From Microbispora siamensis (GTDB lineage Bacteria; Actinomycetota; Actinomycetes; Streptosporangiales; Streptosporangiaceae), in contig NZ_BOOF01000071.1 of assembly GCF_016863095.1 (NCBI RefSeq), forward strand, positions 1 through 39,269: DNA of 39,269 nucleotides. Direction: 5' to 3'. The translations under genes and the position numbers were made by a program. Positions 1-7,444 of the stretch are shown piece by piece; the first letter of the stretch is position 1; each line of letters begins with the position of its first letter. The notes below the pieces were generated by a model. That model saw only the letters and a list, made by a program, of their open reading frames with translations, ran no database searches and was not told where the DNA came from.

Positions 1-161
1 CTGGTGTCCTGGCTTGCGTGCTCGCGGGCGGCTGAGCCCTCGGACGACCACAACGGGGAACCGGAGGTCAACCGGTCCCACCAGCCGTCAAAGCCATCGG
101 AGCAGCTATCAGAGCTATTCGAACGACGAAGGCGCTCAGGATCGAGATCGAACAGATCCAT
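1..161 (-). CDS. Partial 5' end of an unrecognised protein, running off the left edge
   Basis: An ATG at 161 on the minus strand is preceded by a textbook AGGAGG with a 4-nt spacer. It opens 53 codons without a stop to the window edge. The peptide starts MDLFDLDPERLRRSNSSD and goes on with a Trp-rich, Ser-rich stretch (DGFDGWWDRLTSGSPLW). I do not recognise the family. The codons near the start are unusually A/T-rich at third positions (GAT, CTT, CGT, TCT), while those nearer the edge look more like the rest of the window. The strong ribosome binding site and the AT-rich leader at 162-240 are the main support. A chance frame cannot be excluded because only 53 codons are visible. Confidence 0.45.
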   Translation of the reverse strand, partial: MDLFDLDPERLRRSNSSDSCSDGFDGWWDRLTSGSPLWSSEGSAAREHASQDT

Positions 162-458
162 GGAACCTCCTCGTGAAATTCGAAAGCTTGTATGAATTCT
201 TTCACCCGCTCCTTACCTCCAGCAACCGCGAGAAGCGAATAGTTGGAGCAGCAGGTCAACCCGAAAAGGGGCATAAGGGGTTATTCGGAAGGCGGCGACG
301 GGCGCGCGGGCGTTCCGCGCGGCGGGGCGGCGGGTTCGACGGCTGCCAAGGCGCGATCGAGCAGGCCGCCCGGCCGAGCGTCTGGCGCGATTGCGGGCAT
401 CGAGCCGGTCGGGGGTGATGGGGGACCGCTCGTCCCGCAGCGGCAGGCCGAAGGGCCC

Positions 459-591
459 TGCCACGGCCGGGCCATGCCGGGCCGTGACAGAGCCGCACCG
501 GGCCACGCCGGGCCATGCCGGGCCATGCCGGGCCATGCCGGGCCGTGACAGAGCCGCACCGGGCCACGCCGGGCCACGCCGGGCCACGATG
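459..591. repeat. GC-rich tandem repeat of GGGCCAYGCC units inside a 61-bp period
   Basis: The 10-bp unit GGGCCATGCC or GGGCCACGCC recurs head-to-tail. A larger unit beginning GGGCCGTGACAGAGCCGCAC starts at 479 and again at 540, a 61-bp period. The second copy is shorter and has drifted from ATGCC to ACGCC. Neither 10 nor 61 is a multiple of three, and no reading frame across it looks coding, so this is a non-coding minisatellite-like array that probably arose by slippage. Its equal-length units without spacers do not fit CRISPR. Confidence 0.85.
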
Positions 592-701
592 GCGATTTCC
601 GCAGCGGCGGAGGACGCCGCGCTACGGGACTTCACCTGCGGCGATGCCCGCGGTTCCGGAGTAGCCGCTGGACACTTCGGAGGCGAATTCCGAAAAAGGT
701 G

Positions 702-726
702 GTTTCCGTTCTCCCATCGGCGGTAG
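702..726 (+). promoter_or_regulatory. Possible stress-sigma (SigB-like) promoter of the PRC-barrel gene
   Basis: GTTTCC at 702-707 and CGGTAG at 721-726 loosely fit the actinobacterial SigB-type pattern GNNT-N14-16-GGGTA, with 15 bases after GTTT. The -10 half is imperfect. The assignment is tentative, although PRC-barrel stress proteins are commonly under such sigma factors. Confidence 0.25.
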
Positions 727-767
727 CCCAGTAAGGGACCGACCAAGCGAGAGACAAGGAGAAGCAC

Positions 768-1553
768 GTGATCACTCACGAGCAGATCCCCATGGTGCTC
801 GACAACCCGGTCCACGACCTCAACGGCGACAAGATCGGCGAGGTCGCGCAGGTCTTCCTCGACGACGCGACGGGACGGCCGAAGTGGCTCTGCGTCAAGA
901 CCGGACTTCTCCACACCAAGGAGACCTTCGTCCCGGTGCACGACGCGGACCTGACGGCCGGCCATGTCGAGGTCCCGTACGAAAAGGAGCACGTCAAGAA
1001 CGCGCCCGACGTGGACCTGGACGCCGACGGGCACCTGTCCGCCGAGCAGGAGCGTGAGCTCTACCGTCACTACCACATGGACTGGGATGCCGCCTGGGAA
1101 CGGGCGAACCGGCCCGACAGCCTCACCGGCTGGGCCGACAGCACCGGGCGGCGTGAACGTGAACGCCTGGGGATCGGCGTCGACGATCCCGGCGAATACA
1201 CGGACTACGCCGTGACCCGCGGCGGGGAGCGGTACGGCACCGACGACCCGGCGCTCGGCTCCAGGGACCGGCTGGACGCCGAGATCCCCGGTACGCGCCC
1301 GGGTGAGCCGCTGGCGCGGCGGGACCCCGAGACCCGATCCGAGGAACTGTTCGGCAGCGGCGATCCCTCGCTCACGTCGAGCGAGCGGTACGGCACCGAG
1401 GACCCTGCGGCCCGGTCACGGGAACGGTTCGGCACCGGCGACCCGATGACGAACGCCGGCGACCGGTTCGTCACCGACCCAGACGCGCGTGATCGGGACA
1501 TCCGTAGCCGGGACAGCCGAGACATCCCCGACCCGGACGAGCCGCGCCTGTAA
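768..1553 (+). CDS. PRC-barrel domain protein with a C-terminal 13-residue repeat tail
   Basis: This 261-residue soluble protein has a PRC-barrel fold at residues about 4-75. Its core includes the segment around DLNGDKIGEVAQVFLDDATGRPKW, typical of actinobacterial stress-associated PRC-barrel proteins. A charged linker follows, with an acidic helix at 90-115. The last 110 residues are hydrophilic and repetitive: ERYGTDDPALGSR (154-166), ELFGSGDPSLTSS (193-205), ERYGTEDPAARSR (206-218) and ERFGTGDPMTNAG (219-231), a 13-residue period. The GTG start has a good AAGGAG six bases upstream. It faces fxsA and ends at a strong hairpin. The role is unknown; PRC barrels usually bind RNA or proteins. 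The tail looks intrinsically disordered. Confidence 0.85.
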   Translation: MITHEQIPMVLDNPVHDLNGDKIGEVAQVFLDDATGRPKWLCVKTGLLHTKETFVPVHDADLTAGHVEVPYEKEHVKNAPDVDLDADGHLSAEQERELYRHYHMDWDAAWERANRPDSLTGWADSTGRRERERLGIGVDDPGEYTDYAVTRGGERYGTDDPALGSRDRLDAEIPGTRPGEPLARRDPETRSEELFGSGDPSLTSSERYGTEDPAARSRERFGTGDPMTNAGDRFVTDPDARDRDIRSRDSRDIPDPDEPRL

Positions 1554-1607
1554 ACCGGAATCACCCAGAAGAACCGGAAAGAACCTGGAAGCAGCTCGTC
1601 ACCAGCC

Positions 1608-1644
1608 CCGTTGCCCCGGTGCGCCTCCGCCGCCGGGGCAACGG
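1608..1644. terminator. Bidirectional hairpin terminator between convergent genes
   Basis: CCGTTGCCCCGG (1608-1619) pairs perfectly with CCGGGGCAACGG (1633-1644) across a 13-base loop. It lies between the convergent PRC-barrel and fxsA stop codons. There is no T-tract on either side, which is common in high-GC actinomycetes. Confidence 0.8.
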
Positions 1645-1659
1645 CGTGCCCGGCCGCCT

Positions 1660-2160
1660 TCAGTCGTCGTCGATGACCTCGCCGTGCACAACGCGGCCAC
1701 GGCCGGCACCGTCGAAGCCCGCACCGTCAGCCCGGCCGAACCCTCCCGTACGGTCGAAGAGCGGCGCGTACGGCGAGCGGGCGGCGAGCGACCGCACGCG
1801 GCGGCCGAGGAACCAGGTCAGCCAGCGCCGGGCGATCGGCCGGGTGAACGGCAGGATCATGAAGAATCCGAACACGTCGGTCAGGAAACCGGGGGCGAGC
1901 AGGAGAGTGCCGCCGGCGACGATCATCGCTCCGTCGGCGAGTTCCCGGTCGGGCATGCGCCCCGACTCGATGGCCGTGCGCAGCGCCGCCCACGCCCGCC
2001 GCCCCTCACGGCGCACGAGCCAGGCGCCGAGGATGCTGTCGGCGATGAGCAGGGCGACCGTCTCCCACCCGCCGATCACGGACCCCACCTGGATCAGAAA
2101 CCAGATCTCCAGGACGGGAACCAGGAGGAACCCGAGGAACAGCCCGATCCGCAGCACCAT
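1660..2160 (-). CDS. fxsA: FxsA family membrane protein
   Basis: The product is about 166 residues. It begins MVLRIGLFLGFLLVPVLEIW and carries the FxsA core: two hydrophobic N-terminal segments, the ADSILGAWLVRREGRRAW helix, then the GGTLLLAPGFLTDVFGFFMILP segment, diagnostic of FxsA. The E. coli homologue relieves F-plasmid exclusion of phage T7 when overproduced; its cellular role is unknown. The C-terminal 45 residues are Gly/Asp-rich and family-variable. I prefer the ATG at 2160 over the in-frame GTG at 2172 because GGGG lies about 8 nt before it. It follows ppm1 on the same strand after about 77 bases, so lnt, ppm1 and fxsA probably form one transcription unit, an arrangement seen in other actinomycetes. 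Confidence 0.88.
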   Translation of the reverse strand: MVLRIGLFLGFLLVPVLEIWFLIQVGSVIGGWETVALLIADSILGAWLVRREGRRAWAALRTAIESGRMPDRELADGAMIVAGGTLLLAPGFLTDVFGFFMILPFTRPIARRWLTWFLGRRVRSLAARSPYAPLFDRTGGFGRADGAGFDGAGRGRVVHGEVIDDD

Positions 2161-2237
2161 GTCTTGCCCCACTCACCCCGGCACTCGTACGTCTGCGTCA
2201 ACGTCCTCGCGGCCGCCGGGGTTCCTGTGGATCGTGC

Positions 2238-2981
2238 CTATCGCCTCGGGCGAAACCGATCACCGAACCCGGTGACCCCCCATACGGCGATGCGCCAGAA
2301 GGCCTCAAAGATGATCTTCCGGCTCATCTTGCTGCTGCCCACGGTGCGCTCGACGAACGTGATCGGTATCTCGGTCACCCGCAGGCCCTGCCGTACGGTG
2401 CGGAGCGTGAGGTCCACCTGGAAGCAGTAGCCCTGCGACTCGACGTCGTCCAGCCCGATCTTCTCCAGGGTGGCCGCACGGTAGGCCCGGAAGCCCGCCG
2501 TGGCGTCGCGCACCGGGATGCCGAGCACCAGCCGGACGTAGGTGTTGGCCCCCCGGGACAGCAGCTCGCGCGAGAACGGCCAGTTGACGGTCCTGCCGCC
2601 GGGCACCCACCGGGAGCCGATCGACAGGTCGGCGCCGTCGGTCACCGCGTCGAGCAGCTTGTGCAGCTCCTCGGGCTGGTGGGAGCCGTCGGCGTCCATC
2701 TCCACCAGCACGTCGTAGCCCTCGGCCAGGCCCCACCGGAATCCGGCGATGTAGGCGGCGCCCAGCCCCTGCTTGCTCGTCCTGTGCAGGACGTGGACGT
2801 GGTCGTCCGCCTCGGCCAGCTCGTCGGCGATCCGGCCGGTGCCGTCGGGGCTGTTGTCGTCGGCCACGAGCAGGTGCACGTCGGGCAGCGCCTCACGCAG
2901 CCGCCGCGTGATCAACGGGAGGTTCTCCCTCTCGTTGTACGTGGGGACGATCACGAGCACCCGCCCTGGGGTCCGCTCCAT
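2238..2981 (-). CDS. ppm1: Polyprenol-monophosphomannose synthase (GT2 family)
   Basis: This cytoplasmic-face glycosyltransferase of 247 residues transfers mannose from GDP-mannose to polyprenyl phosphate. The product donates mannose for lipoglycan synthesis and protein O-mannosylation in actinobacteria. The GT-A signatures are IVPTYNERENL near residue 11, the ADDNSPDGTG nucleotide-binding segment at 40-49, and DADGSHQ (96-102), which contains the DXD metal-binding motif. The catalytic-domain end (SSKMSRKII) is intact. There are no C-terminal membrane helices, as in other actinobacterial Ppm1 catalytic domains. The ATG at 2981 overlaps the lnt stop as TGATG, so translation is coupled. In Mycobacterium tuberculosis the equivalent two domains are fused in one protein; here they are separate genes. 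Confidence 0.93.
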   Translation of the reverse strand: MERTPGRVLVIVPTYNERENLPLITRRLREALPDVHLLVADDNSPDGTGRIADELAEADDHVHVLHRTSKQGLGAAYIAGFRWGLAEGYDVLVEMDADGSHQPEELHKLLDAVTDGADLSIGSRWVPGGRTVNWPFSRELLSRGANTYVRLVLGIPVRDATAGFRAYRAATLEKIGLDDVESQGYCFQVDLTLRTVRQGLRVTEIPITFVERTVGSSKMSRKIIFEAFWRIAVWGVTGFGDRFRPRR

Positions 2982-4537
2982 CAGGTTCTCCTCCGCCCAG
3001 AGATGGCCGCCACCGTCGCTCCGGCTCCCATGAGTACCATGATCCACTCCGGCAGCGCACCTACCTCCGCCGCCACCGTGTTCTTCGTCCTGACGGGGAC
3101 GTCCAGGACGTTCATCCCCGCCACCAGCTCGCCGGTACGCCATCCGACCCGGCCGTCGGGGCCGACGTACGCGGAGATCCCCGTGGTCGCCGCGGTGACC
3201 ACCGCACGGTTGAACTCCACCGCGCGCAGCTGCGACATCGCGAGCTGCTGCGGCGGCAGGTTGGTGAGCGCGTAGCTGGCGTTGTTGGTCTGCACCACCA
3301 GCGGCGTGCCGCCGGCCAGCACCGTGTCGCGGACCGTGCTGTCGAACGCCACCTCGTAGCACTCCACGGTGCCGATCGTCACCGGCCCCATCCGCAGCGC
3401 TCCCGGCTTGTCGCCGGGGACCGACTGCCGGCCGACGAGCTGGGCCCGCGACGACAACGCCAGGAACAGGTCCTTCATCGGGGTGTACTCGCCGAACGGC
3501 ACGAGCCGCCGCTTGTCGTAGTACGCGCCGGGACCGGTGACCGGGTCCCAGACGACGCCGCGGGTGGCCCGGTTCTCGGTGCCGATCTTGACCACCGCGC
3601 CGACGAGAATCGGCACGCCGATGTCCTTGGCGGCGGAGTCGATCACCTGCCGGGCGTACGCGCTGGTGTAGGGATCGATGTCGGTGGAGTTCTCCGGCCA
3701 CACCACGATGTCGGGCCGCTGGAGTTCGCCTGCGCGCACGGCCTCGGCCATCCGGTGCGTCTCGTCCGCGTGGTTGCGCAGCACGACGGCGGGCTCGTCG
3801 CCGAGGAAGTACATCCCCCGCCCAGGGACGTTGCCCTGGATGACACCGATCCGCACTGTCCTGCCCTCGTCGCCGGGCCGGGGCACGACCAGCCCCAGCA
3901 CCGGTACGGCTATCGCGGCGAGGAGCGTTCCGGCAACCACCCGGTCGGCTCGCCACCTCGGCGGACGCCGTGTGACCAGGGCGGCGAGCAGGGCCCCGGT
4001 GAGGGCGACCGTGAAACTTACAAGCGGGGCGCCGCCCAGCGCGGCGAAGCCGGTGTACGGCGACTCGCCCTGGCTGAAGGCCAGCCGCGCCCAGGGGAAA
4101 CCCCCGACGGGGAACAGGCCACGGGCCCACTCCTGCACGACCCACAGGCAGGCCACCCACAGCGGCCACAGGCGCAGCCGCATGACGAGGACGGCCACAC
4201 AGGCCAGCCCGGCCCAGAACAGGCTCTCGATGCCCGACAGGGCCAGCCAGGCGTCGTCCCCGATCGGGCGGACCCAGGCCAGGGTCGGCAGGAGGAACGC
4301 CAGCCCCCCGGCGTACCCGATCCACACCGCCCGGCGCGGCCCGGTGCCGTACAACGCGAGGGCGAGCACCGCCACCCCGACAGGCGCGCAGAACCACCAG
4401 CCGATGGGCGGGAAGGCGAGGTAGAGCACCAGGCCGCCCGCGACGGAGGCGGCGAGGCGGACCAGCACGCCCGGCACTCGCGGCTTCGGCGCCGCGGCGG
4501 CGGGCGGTGCCGCGTCCTGCGCCGTCTTCAGTGCCAC
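2981..4537 (-). CDS. lnt: Apolipoprotein N-acyltransferase
   Basis: Lnt adds the third fatty acid to the N-terminal cysteine of lipoproteins. The 518-residue protein has about six N-terminal membrane segments (residues 25-215) and a nitrilase-like domain (about 228-480). The catalytic Glu-Lys-Cys triad is visible as E282 (WPENSTD), K342 (YDKRRLVPFGEY) and C393 (GTVECYEVAFD). A final hydrophobic segment (about 495-512) re-enters the membrane. The GTG start has a GAGGAGAG ribosome site 6-7 nt upstream. Its coupling to ppm1 by TGATG fits the known interaction of Lnt-like domains with Ppm1 in mycobacteria. Plausible substrates include the CsnE-like lipoprotein encoded in this window. Confidence 0.93.
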   Translation of the reverse strand: MALKTAQDAAPPAAAAPKPRVPGVLVRLAASVAGGLVLYLAFPPIGWWFCAPVGVAVLALALYGTGPRRAVWIGYAGGLAFLLPTLAWVRPIGDDAWLALSGIESLFWAGLACVAVLVMRLRLWPLWVACLWVVQEWARGLFPVGGFPWARLAFSQGESPYTGFAALGGAPLVSFTVALTGALLAALVTRRPPRWRADRVVAGTLLAAIAVPVLGLVVPRPGDEGRTVRIGVIQGNVPGRGMYFLGDEPAVVLRNHADETHRMAEAVRAGELQRPDIVVWPENSTDIDPYTSAYARQVIDSAAKDIGVPILVGAVVKIGTENRATRGVVWDPVTGPGAYYDKRRLVPFGEYTPMKDLFLALSSRAQLVGRQSVPGDKPGALRMGPVTIGTVECYEVAFDSTVRDTVLAGGTPLVVQTNNASYALTNLPPQQLAMSQLRAVEFNRAVVTAATTGISAYVGPDGRVGWRTGELVAGMNVLDVPVRTKNTVAAEVGALPEWIMVLMGAGATVAAISGRRRT

Positions 4538-4974
4538 GGGACAGTCTCTCCTCGCGTGTCGATGGGCCTGACGCCAAAAATCATTCCAGGTCAGAGTCGC
4601 AGACGGCGGCGCAGGCCGCCAAACCGGCCTCAGCCACTGTACGGCGGCCGTGAGGGCGGCGAGGAGGAGACGAGGAGGAGTGAGGAAGGGAAGAAGGCCC
4701 GGGCGGCCCTTCGGACCGGTTCCGTCCCGTCGGCGGCGGGCGCGGAGCTCCGTTGTCTACTGGGTGCCCGGGCCCCTCCTGGGTCCAACCCCCCGGCCGG
4801 ATGGGGTGCCCCGCCTCGGCGGGACGCCGCCCTGCGCCTGGTGTGCTGACGGGGTCACGCTCCGTCATCGACGCAGAGGTCGGCGGCGCCATAGAGCGGC
4901 CAACCGGTCAGTCCCGTGCTGGACTGCGCAGCAAACTACCGACCTCAGCGCAGATGTCAACCGCGTCCCGATCA

Positions 4975-4995
4975 GCGGAAATACCACATTTCCGC
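4975..4995 (-). terminator. Perfect inverted repeat downstream of the helicase gene
   Basis: GCGGAAAT and ATTTCCGC form an 8-bp perfect stem around a 5-base loop, about 35 bases past the helicase stop. It is unusually AT-rich for this genome, so a regulator-binding site is an alternative to a terminator. Confidence 0.45.
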
Positions 4996-5004
4996 AGGTA
5001 GGAG

Positions 5005-5023
5005 CGGTGCCCGTTCAGCACCG
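5005..5023 (-). terminator. Hairpin immediately after the helicase stop codon
   Basis: CGGTGC and GCACCG form a 6-bp stem with a 7-base loop, extendable by weaker pairs. It lies seven bases beyond the helicase stop. With the second stem at 4975-4995 it probably makes a two-hairpin terminator without a T-tract. Confidence 0.5.
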
Positions 5024-5029
5024 TTCCAG

Positions 5030-7267
5030 TCAGCGCCGTTCCAGACCGTTGAGGACCTCGGGCAGTTCCTCCGTGTGAACGACGCCGAGGCGGCTCGTGG
5101 CCCTGGTGAGGGCGACGTAGAGGTCGCTCGGGCCGCGCGGCGACTCCCGCAGGATCCCGCCGGGTTCGACCACGATCACCGAGTCGAACTCAAGCCCCTT
5201 GGCCTCGGTCACCGACAGCACCGCCACGGGCGCGTCCAGCGCGGCCGGGCCGGGCCCGGTGGCCGCGTCGGGCACGGCGGCCCTGACGATCGCCCCGATC
5301 TCCTCGATCATCCCGGCCGGGGCGATGACCACGAGACGGCCCTCGCCGACGACCTCGGCCGCGACCACGGGGCCCGCCTCCGCGAGGGTGGCGACCCGCA
5401 GGGCCCACGGCCGCTCGCCCGTCTCCCGCACCGACTCCGGCGCCTTCAGGTCGGAGCCGACCAGTTCGAGCACGCGGGCGGCGACCTCCATCAGCTCGGC
5501 GGGGGTGCGGTAGTTGACGCTGAGGTGCTCCTCCCGCCAGCGGCCCGCGACGTACGGATCGAGGACGCGGGCCCAGCTCGCCGCGCCCGCGGCCGACCCG
5601 GTCTGCGCGATGTCGCCGACGATCGTCATCGACCGGCCGGGAATGCGCCGCATGACCATCCGCCAGGCCATCTCGGACAACTCCTGGGCCTCGTCCACGA
5701 TCACGTGGCCGAAGGCCCACGTGCGGTCCCTGGCGGCCCGCTCGGCCGTGGTGAGATAGGTCTCCTCGGCCTGCTGCCGTTCGGCGAAGCGCTCGGCGTC
5801 CATGATGTCGGCCAGGCCGGTCAGCTCCAGCACCTCGCGGGCGTAGGCGATGCGCTCCTCGCGCTCCTGCTCGGCCCGGCGCGCCGCCCGCAGCACCCCT
5901 TCGTCGATGTCCCCCAGCAGTTCGGCGGCCTCGTCGAGCAGCGGCACGTCGGCCGCGCTCCACCAGTTCTCCCCCTGCTTGGGCGGCTCGCGCAGCAGCA
6001 GGTCGCGCTCCGGCGCGCCCAGCCCGGCCGCCGCCATCCGGTCGCGGTCGGTGAACAGGCCGATCAGCAGCTGCTGCGGCGTCAGGTAGGGCCACAGCCG
6101 GTTGAGGGCCACCCGCACCGGCTCCTCGGTACGCAGGTCCTCGCGCAGGTCGGCGAAGTCGGCGTCGTCGAGATTGCCGCGGCCCAGGTGCCGGGCGGCC
6201 TGCCGGGTGAGCGCGGTCAGCAGGTGCCGGATGAAGACGGCCCTGGCCTGGTTGTGCGGGCGGCGCGAGCGGCCGGCCTTCGACCGGGCCGCCTCCAGCG
6301 TCTGCCGGTCGAGCTTCAGCGTGAACTTGTCGAGCTTGATCTCCACGGGCGTGCGCGGCATCCGCTGGCGCTCCCGTACGGCCCGCGTGATCACGTCGGC
6401 CATCGCGATCCGGCCCTTGACCGCGGCGGCCTCGGGCGGCTCCTCCCGGGTCGCGGTGACGCCCGGGTACAGCTCGCCCACGGTGGACAGCAGCACGTCG
6501 GTCTCACCGAGGGACGGCAGCACCTGCTCGATGTAACGCATGAAGGTCGGGTTGGGCCCGAGGATCAGCACACCCCGGCGTTCCAGCCGCTCACGGTAGG
6601 TGTAGAGGAGGTAGGCCGCGCGGTGCAGGGCCACCACGGTCTTGCCGGTGCCGGGGCCGCCCTGGACGACGAGCACGCCGTTCAGGTCGCTTCGGATGAT
6701 CTTGTCCTGCTCGGCCTGGATGGTGGCCACGATGTCGCGCATGCGGCCGGTGCGCTTCTCGCCGAGCGCGGCCAGCAGCGCCGCCTCGCCGTTGAGCGAG
6801 GCCCGGTCGGCGTCGGTGAGGCTGTCGAGGTCGAGCAGGTCGTCGTCGATGGCGGTGACCCTGCGGCCCCGCGTGTGCAGGTGACGCCGCCGGGTGACGC
6901 CCATCGGGGCGGCCGGGGTGGCCCGGTAGAACGGCTGCGCCACGGGGGCCCGCCAGTCGATCAGCAACCGGTGCTGGTCGTCGTCCGACAGGCCGATGCG
7001 GCCGATGTACAGCCGCTCGCCCTCCGCGTGGTCGAGCCGGCCGAAGCACAGGCCGTTCTCCACCGCCCACAGGCGGGCCAGCCGCTGGGTGTACATGACG
7101 GCGAAGTTGTCGCGCTCCGAGCGGTTCTGGTGAGTGCCGAAGGCCCCCTGGGCCAGCACGGCGTCGAGCTGCCCGCGCGTGCGCTCCCGCAGCACGTCGA
7201 GGCGCTCGTACAGCGCGGCGACGTACTTCTGCTCCCGGGCCAGCTCGCCCGTCGAAGACTCTGGCAT
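5030..7267 (-). CDS. helD: HelD-like superfamily 1 helicase/ATPase (RNA polymerase recycling type)
   Basis: This UvrD/Rep-type ATPase of about 745 residues has the actinobacterial HelD layout: an N-terminal antiparallel coiled coil (EQKYVAALYERLDVLRERT), a Walker A motif (QGGPGTGKTVV), a split 1A domain, DEAQELS (Walker B), and late helicase motifs (SVTEAKGLEFDSVIVVEP, YVALTRATSRLGV). Known HelD proteins bind RNA polymerase and release it from DNA. The Streptomyces relative HelR also protects the polymerase from rifampicin. I place the start at ATG 7267 (MPESSTGE) because a perfect TAGAAT -10 box at 7278-7283 lies between it and the upstream in-frame ATG at 7309. No inverted repeat resembling the rifamycin-associated element is visible upstream, so a link to antibiotic resistance is unsupported. 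Confidence 0.88.
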   Translation of the reverse strand: MPESSTGELAREQKYVAALYERLDVLRERTRGQLDAVLAQGAFGTHQNRSERDNFAVMYTQRLARLWAVENGLCFGRLDHAEGERLYIGRIGLSDDDQHRLLIDWRAPVAQPFYRATPAAPMGVTRRRHLHTRGRRVTAIDDDLLDLDSLTDADRASLNGEAALLAALGEKRTGRMRDIVATIQAEQDKIIRSDLNGVLVVQGGPGTGKTVVALHRAAYLLYTYRERLERRGVLILGPNPTFMRYIEQVLPSLGETDVLLSTVGELYPGVTATREEPPEAAAVKGRIAMADVITRAVRERQRMPRTPVEIKLDKFTLKLDRQTLEAARSKAGRSRRPHNQARAVFIRHLLTALTRQAARHLGRGNLDDADFADLREDLRTEEPVRVALNRLWPYLTPQQLLIGLFTDRDRMAAAGLGAPERDLLLREPPKQGENWWSAADVPLLDEAAELLGDIDEGVLRAARRAEQEREERIAYAREVLELTGLADIMDAERFAERQQAEETYLTTAERAARDRTWAFGHVIVDEAQELSEMAWRMVMRRIPGRSMTIVGDIAQTGSAAGAASWARVLDPYVAGRWREEHLSVNYRTPAELMEVAARVLELVGSDLKAPESVRETGERPWALRVATLAEAGPVVAAEVVGEGRLVVIAPAGMIEEIGAIVRAAVPDAATGPGPAALDAPVAVLSVTEAKGLEFDSVIVVEPGGILRESPRGPSDLYVALTRATSRLGVVHTEELPEVLNGLERR

Positions 7268-7277
7268 AGGCCGCCAG

Positions 7278-7283
7278 ATTCTA
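7278..7283 (-). promoter_or_regulatory. -10 box of the HelD-like gene
   Basis: TAGAAT read on the minus strand ends 10 bases before ATG 7267, which implies a leader of only a few bases. No good -35 hexamer stands at 16-18 bases. The box decides between the two possible helicase starts. Confidence 0.5.
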
Positions 7284-7367
7284 CGTGCCGCACCGCCCTT
7301 CTCCCGCATCGGGCACGGCGACGATCACCGGTGCGGTCACAGATGGATCTCGGCGCGGATCACGCTC

Positions 7368-7396
7368 TTGACGGCGATCGAGCCCGTTCGTACGGT
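7368..7396 (+). promoter_or_regulatory. SigA-type promoter of the csn operon
   Basis: TTGACG (7368-7373) and TACGGT (7391-7396) are separated by exactly 17 bases. The predicted transcription start is near 7403, immediately before the palindromic operator at 7407, so bound repressor would block initiation or clearance. Confidence 0.7.
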
Positions 7397-7406
7397 CGCA
7401 GCCAAA

Positions 7407-7425
7407 GTTAGGAAACTTTCCTAAC
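7407..7425. promoter_or_regulatory. Perfect 19-bp palindromic operator (CsnR-type box)
   Basis: GTTAGGAAACTTTCCTAAC has two perfectly matching 9-bp arms around a central C. Its low GC content stands out sharply. It sits between the predicted transcription start and the ROK repressor start codon, the place for autoregulation. The sequence closely resembles the operator bound by the ROK repressor CsnR of Streptomyces. A close copy occurs at 38257-38275 before the chitosanase gene. Confidence 0.85.
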
Positions 7426-7444
7426 CCGCCTCGTGGGAGAACGT

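Larger units (their letters stand above)
162..767. other. Long intergenic region between divergent genes
   Basis: About 600 bases carry no convincing gene. Positions 162-290 are relatively AT-rich and form the leader and presumed promoter of the minus-strand gene that starts at 161. Positions 290-460 are very GC-rich without recognisable coding signal. Positions 459-591 are a tandem repeat (listed separately). Positions 592-767 are the leader of the PRC-barrel gene. Open frames across the repeat encode only Ala/Gly/Pro/Arg-rich low-complexity peptides, and I do not call them genes. Confidence 0.6.
4538..5029. other. Non-coding gap between the helicase gene and lnt
   Basis: These 492 bases hold two hairpins just downstream of the helicase stop (listed separately). 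A GC-rich small stem at 4605-4620 (GGCGGC/GCCGCC, loop GCAG) and the lnt ribosome site are also present. An open minus-strand frame at 4581-4892 is Pro/Arg/Ser-rich with no family resemblance or ribosome site, and I do not call it. The promoter of lnt must lie here, but I see no convincing hexamer pair. Confidence 0.6.

Noticed and set aside
4..195. Plus-strand open frame of 63 codons at the left edge
   Set aside because: It has no ribosome site, its codon bias degrades along its length, and it lies antisense to a minus-strand frame with a strong AGGAGG site.
459..591. Possible CRISPR array
   Set aside because: The units are 10 bp without unique spacers, and no cas gene is in the window; it is a simple tandem repeat.
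4581..4892. Minus-strand open frame of 103 codons between the helicase gene and lnt
   Set aside because: Low-complexity Pro/Arg/Ser sequence with no ribosome site and no family resemblance.
4916..7411. 831-codon plus-strand open frame across the helicase gene
   Set aside because: It is the antisense shadow of the HelD-like gene, rich in Arg/Gly/His/Val with no domain; long antisense frames are expected at this GC content.
7310..7444. Rifamycin-associated element upstream of the HelD-like gene
   Set aside because: The only clear inverted repeat in the gap is the CsnR-type operator, which belongs to the divergent csn operon.
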